Source: Citrobacter youngae
GTDB lineage: Bacteria; Pseudomonadota; Gammaproteobacteria; Enterobacterales; Enterobacteriaceae
Length of the DNA: 64,000 bases
Direction of reading: 5' to 3'
NCBI RefSeq assembly: GCF_003818115.1
Contig: NZ_RPOI01000008.1
Span: forward strand, 62,001 to 126,000
Shown here: positions 40,216-49,421 of the stretch, in pieces
Numbering within the stretch: position 1 is the stretch's first letter
How the letters are laid out: each line of letters starts with the position of its first letter
Made by a program: the position numbers and the translations under genes
The notes under the pieces: model-generated
Seen by the model: only the letters and a program-made list of their open reading frames with translations
Database searches by the model: none
What the model was told of the DNA's origin: nothing

Positions 40216-42935
40216 TGCCTGCTGCTATTCCTATTATTGCGACCGTTGCTGCAGGTGCCGCCGCCTCATATCAGTATTACGGGATCGCAATGGCTATCAC
40301 CGTGGCCGCCCAGGTGGCAACTCAGGCGCTGACCAAAAAGCCATCACTGGATTCCTACCGTGACACATCGGAACGTAAACAGGTCCTTCGTGCCGCCGCC
40401 AGCGCCAAAACGGTTGTTTATGGTCACACCACGACAGCGGGAACATTGTTCTTTTCTGAAGAGCAGGCTGGTGAACAGGATGATGGCGAAATGCTGCATC
40501 TGGCCATTGCGCTGGCGGGGCACTCATTATCCAGCACTGGAACCGTCTGGCTGGGTGACGAGCCGATCAGCAGTTTTCCGGAGCATGCATCTTTTGAGCT
40601 GCACACCAATCGGCAGACAGTAGATCAGTACATGCTGGCAAACTGTCCGTCATGGAAAGAAGACATGATCGGAAAGGGGATCACGTGGCTGCGCGTGTCC
40701 CTCAAATTCAGTGCAGAAAAATTCCCGTCAGGTATCCCGAATATCAAGGTCGAAAAGTACGGGCGTACCGTTTATGACCCGCGTACCGGGTTGACGGGCT
40801 ACAGCAACAATGCGGCGCTGGTTATCCTGGACTATTACCGCAATTACCTGAAAGTACCCGACGCCGATATCCTCTGGGAACAGTTTCAGGAAGCGGCGAA
40901 CATCTGTGATGAGGATGTGATTACTGGCGGTAATACCGTTGAGAAGCGTTACACGATTAACGGTGAGTTCGATCTCAGTGAGAACAAGGTCAGTATTCTG
41001 GAGGGGATGCTGGCAGCATGTGCCGGGGATGTGACCTATACCGCGGGCAAACATGGTCTTCTGGTCGGGGCTTATTACGGACCCGCTACCGAAGTGATCA
41101 CTGAAAGCCAGCTGGCCGGTGATATCGAAATCATGCCGGAAGTATCTCAGGCGGAACGCGTTAACACTATCAAGGGGACGTTTGTCGATCCGCAGCAGGG
41201 GTACACCGAAGCAGATTTCCCCTCTGTGTCAGTAAGTGAATGGGTGACGGAAGACGGGGTAGAAATATCGCAGGATATGAAGCTGCGATTTGTGACCTCT
41301 GAATTTCAGGCCCAGCGTCTGGCAGACGTGAAGTTAAAGCGCACCCGCATCGCCAGGACGATGAACGTAACGTTAAATCTGAGCGGATACCGTTACCGCC
41401 CGGGAATGTATGTGAAGGTGAATTTCCCGTCTATCGGTATCGTTAATGTTGAAATGCGGGTAACTGACTGGAAGTTCGGCGTTCAGAATGGCGTACAGTT
41501 GACACTGAAGCAGGAAACAGCAGATGTCTGGGGCGATGCCATCGGTAAACCGATCGAGCGACCGCCGTTTACTCAGTTACCATCTGGCGGCGTGGCGCAG
41601 CCGCAGAACCTGAAATACACCGTAGAGGAAATTGGTCAGGTCGTACAGGGCATTTTGTCCTGGCAGAATATCGGGCAGGTGGTCTACAACAAAGTGATCA
41701 TTCGTCGCAATGGTCAAATGGTGATGTCTGTCCAGGTTCCGGGTACGTTCACGCGTCTTACCGGGTTACCAAAAAATACCTACACAGCCCACGTTATTGC
41801 CGTAAACCAGATGGGGGCAGAGTCGCCGGAAGGGTATCTGGAATTCAGTATTGAAGCCCCGCCAGCGCCTTCCCATGTTGATATTGAGCAGGGCTTCTTT
41901 GCCGTCACGCTGATCCCGCGTCTGGCGGCAATTACCAATGTTTCCACGCAGTTTGATTTCTGGACGTCAGGAGAAACGAAGCTGCCTGATGCCTCAACAG
42001 CCACCGTGGAAGCGAATGCCAGCCGTGAAGGGATGGGAACCACCTGGACCAGCAATCAGCTACAGGTTGGACATACCTATTACTGGTATATCAGGACAGT
42101 TAACGCCTTTGGTGCATCCGGTTTTGTCGAAGTACCGGCGCTGTGCTCTATGGACACTGGCAGTCTCATAGACCTCATTGATGATGCAGTACAGAAATCA
42201 GACGCATTCCAGAACGTTAAGGCCGGTGTCGATACGAACCTGGAAGGCATTATGGAAAATGCGCTGGCGAACCATGGCACCGTTGAGCATCAGTATCAAC
42301 AATATGGTGAGGTACGTGCTGATATTCTGGTCGTAAAAACCACGGTGGCTACCGCCGAACAGGGGCTCGCTGATCTGTCCAGTTATGTTCAGGCGTCAAT
42401 CGGACCAGAAGGCACTTTGACTGCTGCGGTTAACCAGAAACTGACCGCCGAAGTAAATATTGATGGAACGGCAAAAGCTTCTTATGTCACTAATCTCGGC
42501 ATTGTCAGGAATGGAGTGAAATACAGCACCGGGTTCGGTATGTCGATTGAGCCATCGGGGAACAGCTATAAATCCACAGTGGTTTTTGCTGCTGATCAGT
42601 TTGGTATTTATTCCGGAAGTGATCCGGGAAATTACACTGCTGCGTTCTTTGTCTATAACGGACAGGTATTTATCCGTGATGCTTTAATTCAGGATGGCAG
42701 TATCACCAATGCAAAGATTGGCAACTATATCAGGTCCACCTCTTTCGTTTCAGGTCCTTCAGGGGCTGGGTGGAATATCGATAAAAATGGTAACTGTGAA
42801 TTTCATGGACAGTTTTATGCGAACAGCGGCCAGTTTTCATTTAACGGTACCAATAACACCGTCGTTATCAACGGTAATGGACTAACTGTCAATCTGCCTG
42901 GCGGTGGACGGGTTGTCGTCGGGAGGTGGTCATAA
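40215..42935 (+). CDS. Host-specificity protein J-like tail tip
   Basis: A 906-residue central tail-tip protein. A hydrophobic N terminus (IPIIATVAAGAAASYQYYGIAM) is followed by hub domains (residues about 60-450, with TYTAGKHGLLVGAYYGPATEVI), fibronectin-type repeats (about 460-650; LTGLPKNTYTAHVIAVNQMGAES), then DUF1983-like coiled and beta regions and a Gly/Asn-rich tip ending NLPGGGRVVVGRWS. It probably contacts the receptor or carries the fibre. Shorter than lambda J (1132). Confidence 0.9.
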   Translation: MPAAIPIIATVAAGAAASYQYYGIAMAITVAAQVATQALTKKPSLDSYRDTSERKQVLRAAASAKTVVYGHTTTAGTLFFSEEQAGEQDDGEMLHLAIALAGHSLSSTGTVWLGDEPISSFPEHASFELHTNRQTVDQYMLANCPSWKEDMIGKGITWLRVSLKFSAEKFPSGIPNIKVEKYGRTVYDPRTGLTGYSNNAALVILDYYRNYLKVPDADILWEQFQEAANICDEDVITGGNTVEKRYTINGEFDLSENKVSILEGMLAACAGDVTYTAGKHGLLVGAYYGPATEVITESQLAGDIEIMPEVSQAERVNTIKGTFVDPQQGYTEADFPSVSVSEWVTEDGVEISQDMKLRFVTSEFQAQRLADVKLKRTRIARTMNVTLNLSGYRYRPGMYVKVNFPSIGIVNVEMRVTDWKFGVQNGVQLTLKQETADVWGDAIGKPIERPPFTQLPSGGVAQPQNLKYTVEEIGQVVQGILSWQNIGQVVYNKVIIRRNGQMVMSVQVPGTFTRLTGLPKNTYTAHVIAVNQMGAESPEGYLEFSIEAPPAPSHVDIEQGFFAVTLIPRLAAITNVSTQFDFWTSGETKLPDASTATVEANASREGMGTTWTSNQLQVGHTYYWYIRTVNAFGASGFVEVPALCSMDTGSLIDLIDDAVQKSDAFQNVKAGVDTNLEGIMENALANHGTVEHQYQQYGEVRADILVVKTTVATAEQGLADLSSYVQASIGPEGTLTAAVNQKLTAEVNIDGTAKASYVTNLGIVRNGVKYSTGFGMSIEPSGNSYKSTVVFAADQFGIYSGSDPGNYTAAFFVYNGQVFIRDALIQDGSITNAKIGNYIRSTSFVSGPSGAGWNIDKNGNCEFHGQFYANSGQFSFNGTNNTVVINGNGLTVNLPGGGRVVVGRWS

Positions 42936-43879
42936 TGCCGGAAGGTATTCTGATTGATTACAACGATGGCCGTCCGGTGATGGCAATTACTGCGGGGCTG
43001 CGGGCCCCCAGTTTTTGCACATCGTTCTCGGGCTGGTCATCCCAGCCAATGCAGTACCCGGTAAACACGCCACTGGTTCCAGGCTCTCAGGTTATTGTGA
43101 TACCCACCAATCCTGTCTACACCTACTCATTTGCTGAATTTGATGTAGCCATTATGACGGGGGTCACCCGGAACGGGGACTCCGGGGTCATCATTGGCGC
43201 AGAGACAATCGGGGGTAAATCCCTTACTCCGGACTGGTCCGGCTACATTATGGAACTGCTGCCTGCAGCGACTTATAACGAAGGGTTACTGGTTGCGAAC
43301 TCTACCGACTTCACCGCCATATCTAATCAGGCTGCGCTGATGACCTGCGCCTGGTCCGGGCGCATCACGGTTAACGGTATCGCATCTCTCCCGGTTGGCG
43401 GCATCCCTTTTGGTAAATGGGATAACCCGAATGTATCGGTGGGGTTTGATGGCGGCAATATTATCGTTCGCGATATCTCCTACACAGGGCGGGACGACGT
43501 GGCCGGAACGGCGACCATAGACCTGGTGATATTCAATCAGACCGCACCTGTCGGCGGCGACGGTATCACGATGACCAACGCCGCAGGTCAGGTCACGTTC
43601 TCCACGCTGAAACGCCCCTTTGTATATGACCGGCAAATTCAGATTACCGATGCATTCCAGGATATTGGCGGCGGGTTCTGCCAGATAGTTTATACCGGTG
43701 CACAGGTCCGTATGGACGGCGGTTACGGGAACCTTCGTACAAAAGGTGTTGTGATGTCGGGCGGTAGCGTCAGGTCTGCCTATAACCGGGTTTTTGGTAA
43801 TTATTTCAGCAATGGATGGGATATGACCCGTAACAGAAATATCACCATGCCCATTCTCATTATCCCGAACATGTACTGA
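42935..43879 (+). CDS. Tail-tip accessory protein (DUF6453-like)
   Basis: A 314-residue beta-rich protein (MPEGILIDYNDGRPVMAITAGLRAPSFC...) that follows J with a one-base overlap and a GGGAGG site. Proteins of this type are found between J and the fibre in enterobacterial siphoviruses. It is probably a structural part of the tip; the family name is from memory. Confidence 0.72.
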   Translation: MPEGILIDYNDGRPVMAITAGLRAPSFCTSFSGWSSQPMQYPVNTPLVPGSQVIVIPTNPVYTYSFAEFDVAIMTGVTRNGDSGVIIGAETIGGKSLTPDWSGYIMELLPAATYNEGLLVANSTDFTAISNQAALMTCAWSGRITVNGIASLPVGGIPFGKWDNPNVSVGFDGGNIIVRDISYTGRDDVAGTATIDLVIFNQTAPVGGDGITMTNAAGQVTFSTLKRPFVYDRQIQITDAFQDIGGGFCQIVYTGAQVRMDGGYGNLRTKGVVMSGGSVRSAYNRVFGNYFSNGWDMTRNRNITMPILIIPNMY

Positions 43880-43888
43880 GGAAAATCT

Positions 43889-45316
43889 ATGTCAGCAGGA
43901 ACACTCACCCTGACGAATAATTCTGCCCAGGTATCAGGAGCCGGGACATCATTCAGCACCGAACTGGCAGCCGGCGATTTTATTGTTGTCACTGTAGGTG
44001 GCGTACCTTATACGCTCCCGGTCAAAACAGTTGAGAGTAATGCGGGCCTGACGCTGGTCAGTAATTTTACCGGGCCCACACAATCGGGTGCAGCATGGTC
44101 AGCAGTTCCACGTGTGGCACTGAATATGGTTACCGCTGCACTGGTAGCGCAGAGCGCAGAGGCACTTCGTGGCCTGAACTACGACAAGCAGAACTGGCAG
44201 CAATTTTTCACTGCGGACGGTGATGTAACCATTACGATCCCTGATACCAGCCAGACAACAGGACCATCAGCGAAAAAGTTAATCAGTAGTGTAAGTCTTA
44301 AGGCGGATAAGTCGGATCTTAATGATTACGCCAAAAAAGGTGCTAACTATGACATCACCAGTCTGGAAGGACTCACTAACCCCCTCAGTATTACGCGTGG
44401 GGGGACTGGAAGTAATAGTGAATCCGGGGCGAGAACTAAACTTGGTCTGGGAACCTCGGCAACCAGAAATGCAGGCACAGATGACGGAAATGTACCTATT
44501 GTAGGTAGTATGTGGGGTTTTGGGCATGGAACAGCGGGGCATATTGTTATAAATGCCACTTCGAATAATGACATCTATTCGGCACTTATTAATTATGGAA
44601 GTTGTGTTTTCAGAAACAACGCATCTATCCCTTCCACATCTTCTACAACATACGGTGCTGGTATCTGGTTACAAACAGGGGATACGGCGGGAGCGATTCA
44701 GATACCCTACTCTCCAGGGGGGAGCGTCACAGTCGTATCGGCCCAGGCAGGTGTCGGAGTATTCTCGCGGACAATGTACGACACTGCCAACACCACAGTG
44801 GACGGTAATGGTTTCATTAAAAAAGCATCTCCGATTGTTAAACTGAAAGGCGACGGATCGGCGGAAGTTAACTACCAGGCAGAGGGGGCCTTCACAGAAC
44901 GTCTTGACGTTGGCGTTTATCGTATTTCTGGCGTTTTGGGCTTCAACTCAGCTCCAGCATGGGGGGGTATCGATGGCGGCATTGAGATACCGCTCGACCG
45001 AAACAAACAGCCCCTGTTGTGGGTGGATTATAAAGTCGAGTCAGATGGTTCCATTCTGCTGAAAACGTACCACCGGACACATCCATCGGCACCGGAGTTT
45101 GCCCGTAATCTGATCGGTCTGAAAAATGACGATGGTGCATTTACCGAATCAGTTAAAGATGGTGAACCCGTAGATATTCCTGATGGCAGATGGGTCGATC
45201 TGCGAGTTCAGATGCCTGCAGACAGTATCTTTAATCAACGTCAGGAGGAAATGAGGATAGCAATGGAACAGGCTGAGCAGGCTCGTTTTGAAAATCAGCG
45301 GGAGCCTCAGCAATAG
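43889..45316 (+). CDS. Tail fibre protein
   Basis: A 475-residue fibre. The N-terminal domain (MSAGTLTLTNNSAQVSGAGTSF) attaches to the tip, the middle has the collagen-free TRGGTGSNSESGARTKLGLGTSATRN repeat-like fibre motif, and the C terminus (about residues 310-475; LLWVDYKVESDGSILLKTYHRTHPSAPEF) is a prophage fibre C-terminal domain for receptor binding. No tfa-type chaperone gene follows. Host range is probably set here and in J. Confidence 0.87.
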   Translation: MSAGTLTLTNNSAQVSGAGTSFSTELAAGDFIVVTVGGVPYTLPVKTVESNAGLTLVSNFTGPTQSGAAWSAVPRVALNMVTAALVAQSAEALRGLNYDKQNWQQFFTADGDVTITIPDTSQTTGPSAKKLISSVSLKADKSDLNDYAKKGANYDITSLEGLTNPLSITRGGTGSNSESGARTKLGLGTSATRNAGTDDGNVPIVGSMWGFGHGTAGHIVINATSNNDIYSALINYGSCVFRNNASIPSTSSTTYGAGIWLQTGDTAGAIQIPYSPGGSVTVVSAQAGVGVFSRTMYDTANTTVDGNGFIKKASPIVKLKGDGSAEVNYQAEGAFTERLDVGVYRISGVLGFNSAPAWGGIDGGIEIPLDRNKQPLLWVDYKVESDGSILLKTYHRTHPSAPEFARNLIGLKNDDGAFTESVKDGEPVDIPDGRWVDLRVQMPADSIFNQRQEEMRIAMEQAEQARFENQREPQQ

Positions 45317-45369
45317 ATCGTTGCCGCAGCTGCGTCGCATGCAATGACGTCACTGCGGCATATTGCCCC

Positions 45370-45612
45370 TTAATCTGACACCAGCCACATATCAGCCTCT
45401 TCAAACATTTCCTGAACAGTCCGGCTTATCTGTTCTTTCTCATGCTTGCTGGCGTCAGTGTTGATCGCCGGCAGTGTCATCATCGGTTTTACACGGACAT
45501 CAGCATCCGGGAAAATCCGGTGAACCCTCTTGCTAAGTTCGCCCAGAATGATGTCTTTTGCACCCGGCAGACCATCAAAATTCCTTTTGTCATAAACGAG
45601 TTCCACGAACAT
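45370..45612 (-). CDS. DinI-like protein, second copy
   Basis: An 80-residue DinI family protein ([41 protein letters not shown]..., ending [12 protein letters not shown]). It is divergent from umuD with two LexA boxes between the starts. DinI binds RecA filaments and slows UmuD cleavage, so it would modulate the neighbouring umuDC. It differs clearly from the first DinI-like copy. Confidence 0.88.
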   Translation of the reverse strand: MFVELVYDKRNFDGLPGAKDIILGELSKRVHRIFPDADVRVKPMMTLPAINTDASKHEKEQISRTVQEMFEEADMWLVSD

Positions 45613-45627
45613 GCTTTAGCTCCTCTT

Positions 45628-45669
45628 TACTGTGTATAATGACAGTATATACTGTATGTATGAACAGTA
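45628..45669. promoter_or_regulatory. Two LexA boxes between dinI-like and umuD
   Basis: TACTGTGTATAATGACAGTA (45628-45647) and TACTGTATGTATGAACAGTA (45650-45669) each fit CTG-N10-CAG. They are two bases apart and could control both directions. Confidence 0.92.
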
Positions 45670-45689
45670 TCAATGCGAGTGAGTTTATT

Positions 45690-46109
45690 ATGAAGTTTTA
45701 TTCACCAGTCGAGCTACGTCAGATAGTTGCGCTTCCTTTATTTGGCGATTTGGTTCCATGCGGATTTCCTTCGCCAGCGCAGGATTATGTTGAGAAACGT
45801 ATTGATCTCAACGAGCTGTTAGTGCAACACCCAAGTGCTACCTATTTCGTAAAATCATCTGGCGATTCTATGATCGGTGCGGGTATTGGTAATGGCGATT
45901 TGCTGGTCGTCGATCGGTCAAGAAAGCCTGTACATGGAGATATTGTGATAGCTGCCATTGATGGCGAGTTTACTGTTAAACGTCTGCAGTTAAACCCGGT
46001 CGTTATGCTTGTTCCTGAAAACAGTGCTTATGCACCCATTATGATAAACAGCGAAGATACGCTGGATATCTTTGGCGTTGTAACGTTTATCGTGAAAACG
46101 GCAAGCTGA
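45690..46109 (+). CDS. umuD: UmuD, SOS mutagenesis subunit precursor
   Basis: A 139-residue protein, the same length as E. coli UmuD. The cleavage site Cys24-Gly25 is in LVPCGFP, and the catalytic Ser60 (SSGDSM) and Lys97 (FTVKRL) are at the standard positions. RecA-stimulated self-cleavage gives UmuD', the accessory part of Pol V. The start is the ATG before KFYSPVELR; an upstream in-frame ATG lies inside the LexA site. Translation couples to umuC two bases downstream. Confidence 0.95.
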   Translation: MKFYSPVELRQIVALPLFGDLVPCGFPSPAQDYVEKRIDLNELLVQHPSATYFVKSSGDSMIGAGIGNGDLLVVDRSRKPVHGDIVIAAIDGEFTVKRLQLNPVVMLVPENSAYAPIMINSEDTLDIFGVVTFIVKTAS

Positions 46110-46111
46110 AC

Positions 46112-47380
46112 ATGTTTGCTCTGGTTGATGTGAACTCGTTTTATGCCAGTTGTGAGACTGCATTTCGGCCAGACCTGAAGGGAAGGCCGGTTGTGGTTCT
46201 CTCAAACAACGATGGCTGTGTTATTGCCCGTAACGCTGAAGCCAAAACGATTGGTGTGAAAATGGGATACCCATATTTCAGGCAAAAGGACTTATTCCGC
46301 CGATGTGGTGTTGTTTGCTTCAGCAGCAATTATGAACTGTATGCGGATATGTCCAGCAGGGTAATGGCCACACTGGAGGCATTGTCACCACGATGCGAAA
46401 TTTATTCGATAGACGAAGCTTTCTGTGACCTTTCCGGTGTGAGGAATTGCCGCGTTCTGGAGGATTTTGGGCGTGAGTTAAAAGATGCGGTTTATCAAAA
46501 TACTGGCCTGGCGGTCGGCGTTGGCATTGCTCAGACAAAAACGCTGGCCAAGCTGGCAAATCACGCCGCAAAAAAATGGCAGAAACAGACGGGTGGAGTG
46601 GTGGATTTATCTAACCTCGAACGCCAGCGCAAACTTATGTCTGCACTTCCGGTTGATGAGGTCTGGGGTATCGGGCGGCGTATCAGCAAGAAGCTGGAGG
46701 CCATGGGGATTAAAACAGTTCTTGAGCTGGCTGATACTGATATACGTTTTATCCGGAAGCACTTCAATGTTGTCCTGGAGAGAACTGTGCGCGAGCTTCG
46801 TGGAGAGCCATGCCTTGAACTGGAGGAGTTTGCACCAGTAAAGCAGGAGATTGTTTGTTCCCGGTCGTTTGGGGAACGCATTACCAATTATGACGCTATG
46901 CGGCAGGCCATCTGCAGTTATGCGTCGCGCGCTGCGGAAAAGTTGCGTGGCGAGCATCAGTTTTGCCGGTTCATATCGACCTTTGTCAAAACGTCACCCT
47001 TTGCGCTGAACGAACCGTACTACGGTAACAGTGCGTCAGTGAAGCTGCTCACCCCGACACAGGACAGTCGGGACATTATTGCAGCAGCAACGCGAAGCCT
47101 GGGTGCAATATGGAAAGACGGGTACCGATATCAGAAAGCAGGAGTCATGCTGGGAGACTTCTTCAGTCAGGGCATCGCCCAGTTGAATCTGTTTGATGAT
47201 AATGCGCCTCGTCGGAACAGTGAGAAGTTGATGGAAGTTCTGGATCATCTGAACGCGAAAAATGGTAAGGGCACGCTCTACTTTGCTGGACAGGGTATAC
47301 AGCAGCAGTGGCAAATGAAGCGTGAGATGCTTTCGCCTCGGTACACGACAAGATTCTCGGATTTACTCATTGTTAGTTGA
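46112..47380 (+). CDS. umuC: UmuC, catalytic subunit of DNA polymerase V
   Basis: A 422-residue Y-family translesion polymerase with the catalytic DVNSFYASCE (Asp6) and YSIDEAFCDL (Asp101, Glu102), a helix-hairpin-helix thumb (WGIGRRISKKLEAMGI), and a C-terminal beta-clamp-binding segment (FSQGIAQLNLFDDNAP). Expressed with UmuD after damage, it allows mutagenic bypass. Full-length and without defects; carried as prophage cargo. Confidence 0.95.
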   Translation: MFALVDVNSFYASCETAFRPDLKGRPVVVLSNNDGCVIARNAEAKTIGVKMGYPYFRQKDLFRRCGVVCFSSNYELYADMSSRVMATLEALSPRCEIYSIDEAFCDLSGVRNCRVLEDFGRELKDAVYQNTGLAVGVGIAQTKTLAKLANHAAKKWQKQTGGVVDLSNLERQRKLMSALPVDEVWGIGRRISKKLEAMGIKTVLELADTDIRFIRKHFNVVLERTVRELRGEPCLELEEFAPVKQEIVCSRSFGERITNYDAMRQAICSYASRAAEKLRGEHQFCRFISTFVKTSPFALNEPYYGNSASVKLLTPTQDSRDIIAAATRSLGAIWKDGYRYQKAGVMLGDFFSQGIAQLNLFDDNAPRRNSEKLMEVLDHLNAKNGKGTLYFAGQGIQQQWQMKREMLSPRYTTRFSDLLIVS

Positions 47381-47439
47381 ATTGTAAATTGCACATGATA
47401 TATTTTTAAATATTTCATATGGTTATGGTGAGTGAAATA

Positions 47440-48054
47440 ATGAACGAGTGGATGTTTAAGGATGAGCTGTGGAAGACAATTGTCGCGGCATTGCCAGTGA
47501 TTGCCGCATTATGGAAAACTTGCGAATATATTTATAAGTTTTTACGAAGTGGTAAAGTTTTAAAACTTCGGCATTATTATAAAGAGTATGGCGAACATTT
47601 AGGAGTAGAAGATAAACAATTCATTACTAATCAATTAAGAAATAAAATAATGGCTCAATTAACGGGAGTGTCTAATGATAGTACTAGGAATAAATTGCTA
47701 TACATCTCAAACAGATGTGATTTGAGACTTCCAACTAGGAAGTTGGTGATCTTGAGTCGGTACTTGAAATATGATGGTGAGCATTTCTATTTCTTAATAG
47801 ATAAAAAATACAGAATAAAACAGTTTTCTTCTTGGATTGCGGCAGTAGCCTACTTGGCATATGCCATGGCTCCTATAAAAGTATATTATGATGGAGTACT
47901 GGATACGTTCCAGATTTTGCTTTCTATATTTTTCTCAGTTATTTGCATTCTACTGTCATCATTTTTAATGACGGCTTATCCCACAGTGAAAACAATTCAA
48001 GGGTTAAATGGAAGGATGTTAAAAGTGAATGGCTCAAAATTCAGTGAAGTTTAG
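47440..48054 (+). CDS. AT-rich membrane protein of unknown function
   Basis: A protein of about 204 residues with a hydrophobic helix near the N terminus (IVAALPVIAALWKTCEYIYKFL), a basic soluble middle and two C-terminal membrane segments (FSSWIAAVAYLAYAMAPI and ILLSIFFSVICILLSSFLM). The chosen ATG has GGTGAG upstream; two earlier in-frame ATGs are possible. Much more AT-rich than umuC or yedK, so it was probably acquired separately. Two-helix membrane effectors are common in abortive-infection systems, but no family is recognised. Confidence 0.6.
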   Translation: MNEWMFKDELWKTIVAALPVIAALWKTCEYIYKFLRSGKVLKLRHYYKEYGEHLGVEDKQFITNQLRNKIMAQLTGVSNDSTRNKLLYISNRCDLRLPTRKLVILSRYLKYDGEHFYFLIDKKYRIKQFSSWIAAVAYLAYAMAPIKVYYDGVLDTFQILLSIFFSVICILLSSFLMTAYPTVKTIQGLNGRMLKVNGSKFSEV

Positions 48055-48078
48055 TAGAAGCTTTACCCCAAACATGTA

Positions 48079-48750
48079 TCACTTGATTGGACATATTATA
48101 TGTGATCCTTGATTATTAACATTCCCAACGGCGCGCGTCACGGCGTGCCAGATAAATTTATCTGCCGAAACAGCCCCGTCGGAGGCTATCTCTTCGGCTT
48201 CTTTCCTTCCAGTATCCTGCCTCATCCATTCGCGAGCAGCATCTGGCGATAGTACTAGCGGTCGCCTGTCGTGAATATCTACCAGTCTTTTGTCGGCAGC
48301 AGCCGTCACTATCAGGAATCCTTCTGTTTTATCTCCACGTTCGAATGGTGTGCTGCCGATCGCCGCCATGAATATCGGCTGACCATCGGCGCGATGAATG
48401 AAGTAGGGCTGTTTCTTGTCGCCTTCCTTTTTCCACTCGAACCAGCCATCGGCAAAGCAAATCGCACGACCATGCTGCCAGAGTGGCTTAAATATTCTGC
48501 TGGTGGCCGCAGTTTCAGACCGTGCGTTAATTAGCGGCGGTTTATCCCACCATCCAGGGGCGTATCCCCAAAGCACGGGATCAAGATGAAGTTGTTCATC
48601 ACGCTCACTCAGAAGTAGAACTTTGGTACCCGGCGCTACGTTAAAACGGCCGATGGGTTCCGGGTCATATGGAATGTCTCGTTCGGCTTCTTCAGCGAGA
48701 AGGGCGAGATAATCTTCACGCGTCATCGACTGTGAAAAGCGTCCACACAT
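48079..48750 (-). CDS. yedK: SRAP-domain protein (YedK/HMCES family)
   Basis: A 223-residue SOS-associated SRAP protein that forms a thiazolidine crosslink with abasic sites in single-stranded DNA. The catalytic Cys2 is in MCGRF; other family residues are NARSET (about 78), WFEWKK (about 104) and the His of HDRRPLVL (about 160). The consensus HxRMP is HDRRP here. Prophage copies of yedK near attachment sites are common, and this is the last phage-side gene before host yciI. Confidence 0.92.
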   Translation of the reverse strand: MCGRFSQSMTREDYLALLAEEAERDIPYDPEPIGRFNVAPGTKVLLLSERDEQLHLDPVLWGYAPGWWDKPPLINARSETAATSRIFKPLWQHGRAICFADGWFEWKKEGDKKQPYFIHRADGQPIFMAAIGSTPFERGDKTEGFLIVTAAADKRLVDIHDRRPLVLSPDAAREWMRQDTGRKEAEEIASDGAVSADKFIWHAVTRAVGNVNNQGSHIICPIK

Positions 48751-48901
48751 AGAAATCTCCAGCCATATGTCAGACTGAAAGGATAGGCGGTAACTAAAAG
48801 AGAGGGCGCGTAGGTTAATGTGTACCTAAATGCGCCCTTGATTTGGATTTTGGATGATTGTTTTTATTTATGCATTTGAATTTAAAGTGAATTATTTAAA
48901 T
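48751..48901. other. Probable right prophage-host junction (attR region)
   Basis: About 150 bases between the last prophage gene and host yciI. They contain a GGGCGC...GCGCCC-type hairpin (about 48806-48838) and a very AT-rich end with TGAATTTAAAG and TTTAAATTCAAAA. The core of the attachment site cannot be fixed without the left end. Confidence 0.45.
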
Positions 48902-49198
48902 TCAAAAAACCTTTTTGTACGGTTTGACCGAAACTTGCGCATAAACGCCTGCAGCCACATACGGGTCGGCATCTGCCCACGCCTGCGCTGCCTCTAAAGA
49001 TTCAAATTCCGCAATCACCGTCGATCCGGTAAATCCCGCCGCACCCGGATCGTTACTGTCGACAGCTGGCATGGGGCCCGCCGTCAGTAGACGACCTTCA
49101 TCATGGAGGAGTTGCAGACGGGCCAGGTGAGCAGGGCGCACGGAAAGACGTTTCTCGAGAGAATCTGCGATATCTTGAGCATAAATAACATACAGCAC
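48902..49198 (-). CDS. yciI: YciI-like protein
   Basis: A 98-residue protein almost identical in shape to E. coli YciI ([25 protein letters not shown]...), with GTG start and the same length. YciI-like proteins are small ferredoxin-fold enzymes with a His-Asp pair ([12 protein letters not shown] and PAVDSNDP); the cellular role is unclear. Divergent from tonB. Its 3' end faces the prophage. Confidence 0.93.
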   Translation of the reverse strand: MLYVIYAQDIADSLEKRLSVRPAHLARLQLLHDEGRLLTAGPMPAVDSNDPGAAGFTGSTVIAEFESLEAAQAWADADPYVAAGVYAQVSVKPYKKVF

Positions 49199-49421
49199 GG
49201 GTAGAGCTCCTTGATCGGTAAAAGTCGCGTTTACGTTATTGGAAAGCCCTGGTAACTGCAACGTAAAGATAATAGCTTTGTTAAGGCCATATTAAGATAA
49301 TGGTTTTTTTACATGAAATTGCGTTTTAAATGCGGCTTACTGTCATGGGCTTATTGAATATGATTGCTATTTGCATTTAAAATCGAGGCCTGGTTTTATA
49401 ACTGAAACGATTATGACTGCA
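49199..49421. promoter_or_regulatory. yciI-tonB intergenic promoter region
   Basis: Divergent promoters of yciI and tonB. The stretch GAATATGATTGCTATTTGCA (about 49357-49376) matches the E. coli tonB upstream region as I recall it and resembles a Fur-controlled promoter. The exact Fur box is not assigned. Confidence 0.5.

Larger units (their letters stand above)
1..48900. mobile_element. Lambdoid siphovirus-type prophage, left end outside window
   Basis: A continuous set of phage genes runs from recombination (RecT/RecE) through immunity, replication, Q, lysis, head, tail and fibre to an SOS/SRAP right end. It abuts yciI, which in E. coli neighbours kch/clsA, so the element probably sits between yciI and that region. 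No integrase is visible, so the left end is off the window; the right boundary is estimated from the first host gene. All structural modules appear intact, so the element may be functional. The head is P22-coat type and the tail lambda type. Confidence 0.95.

Noticed and set aside
45660-45690. UmuD start ten codons upstream
   Set aside because: That ATG lies inside the LexA box, and the shorter form gives the exact 139-residue family length with Cys24-Gly25.
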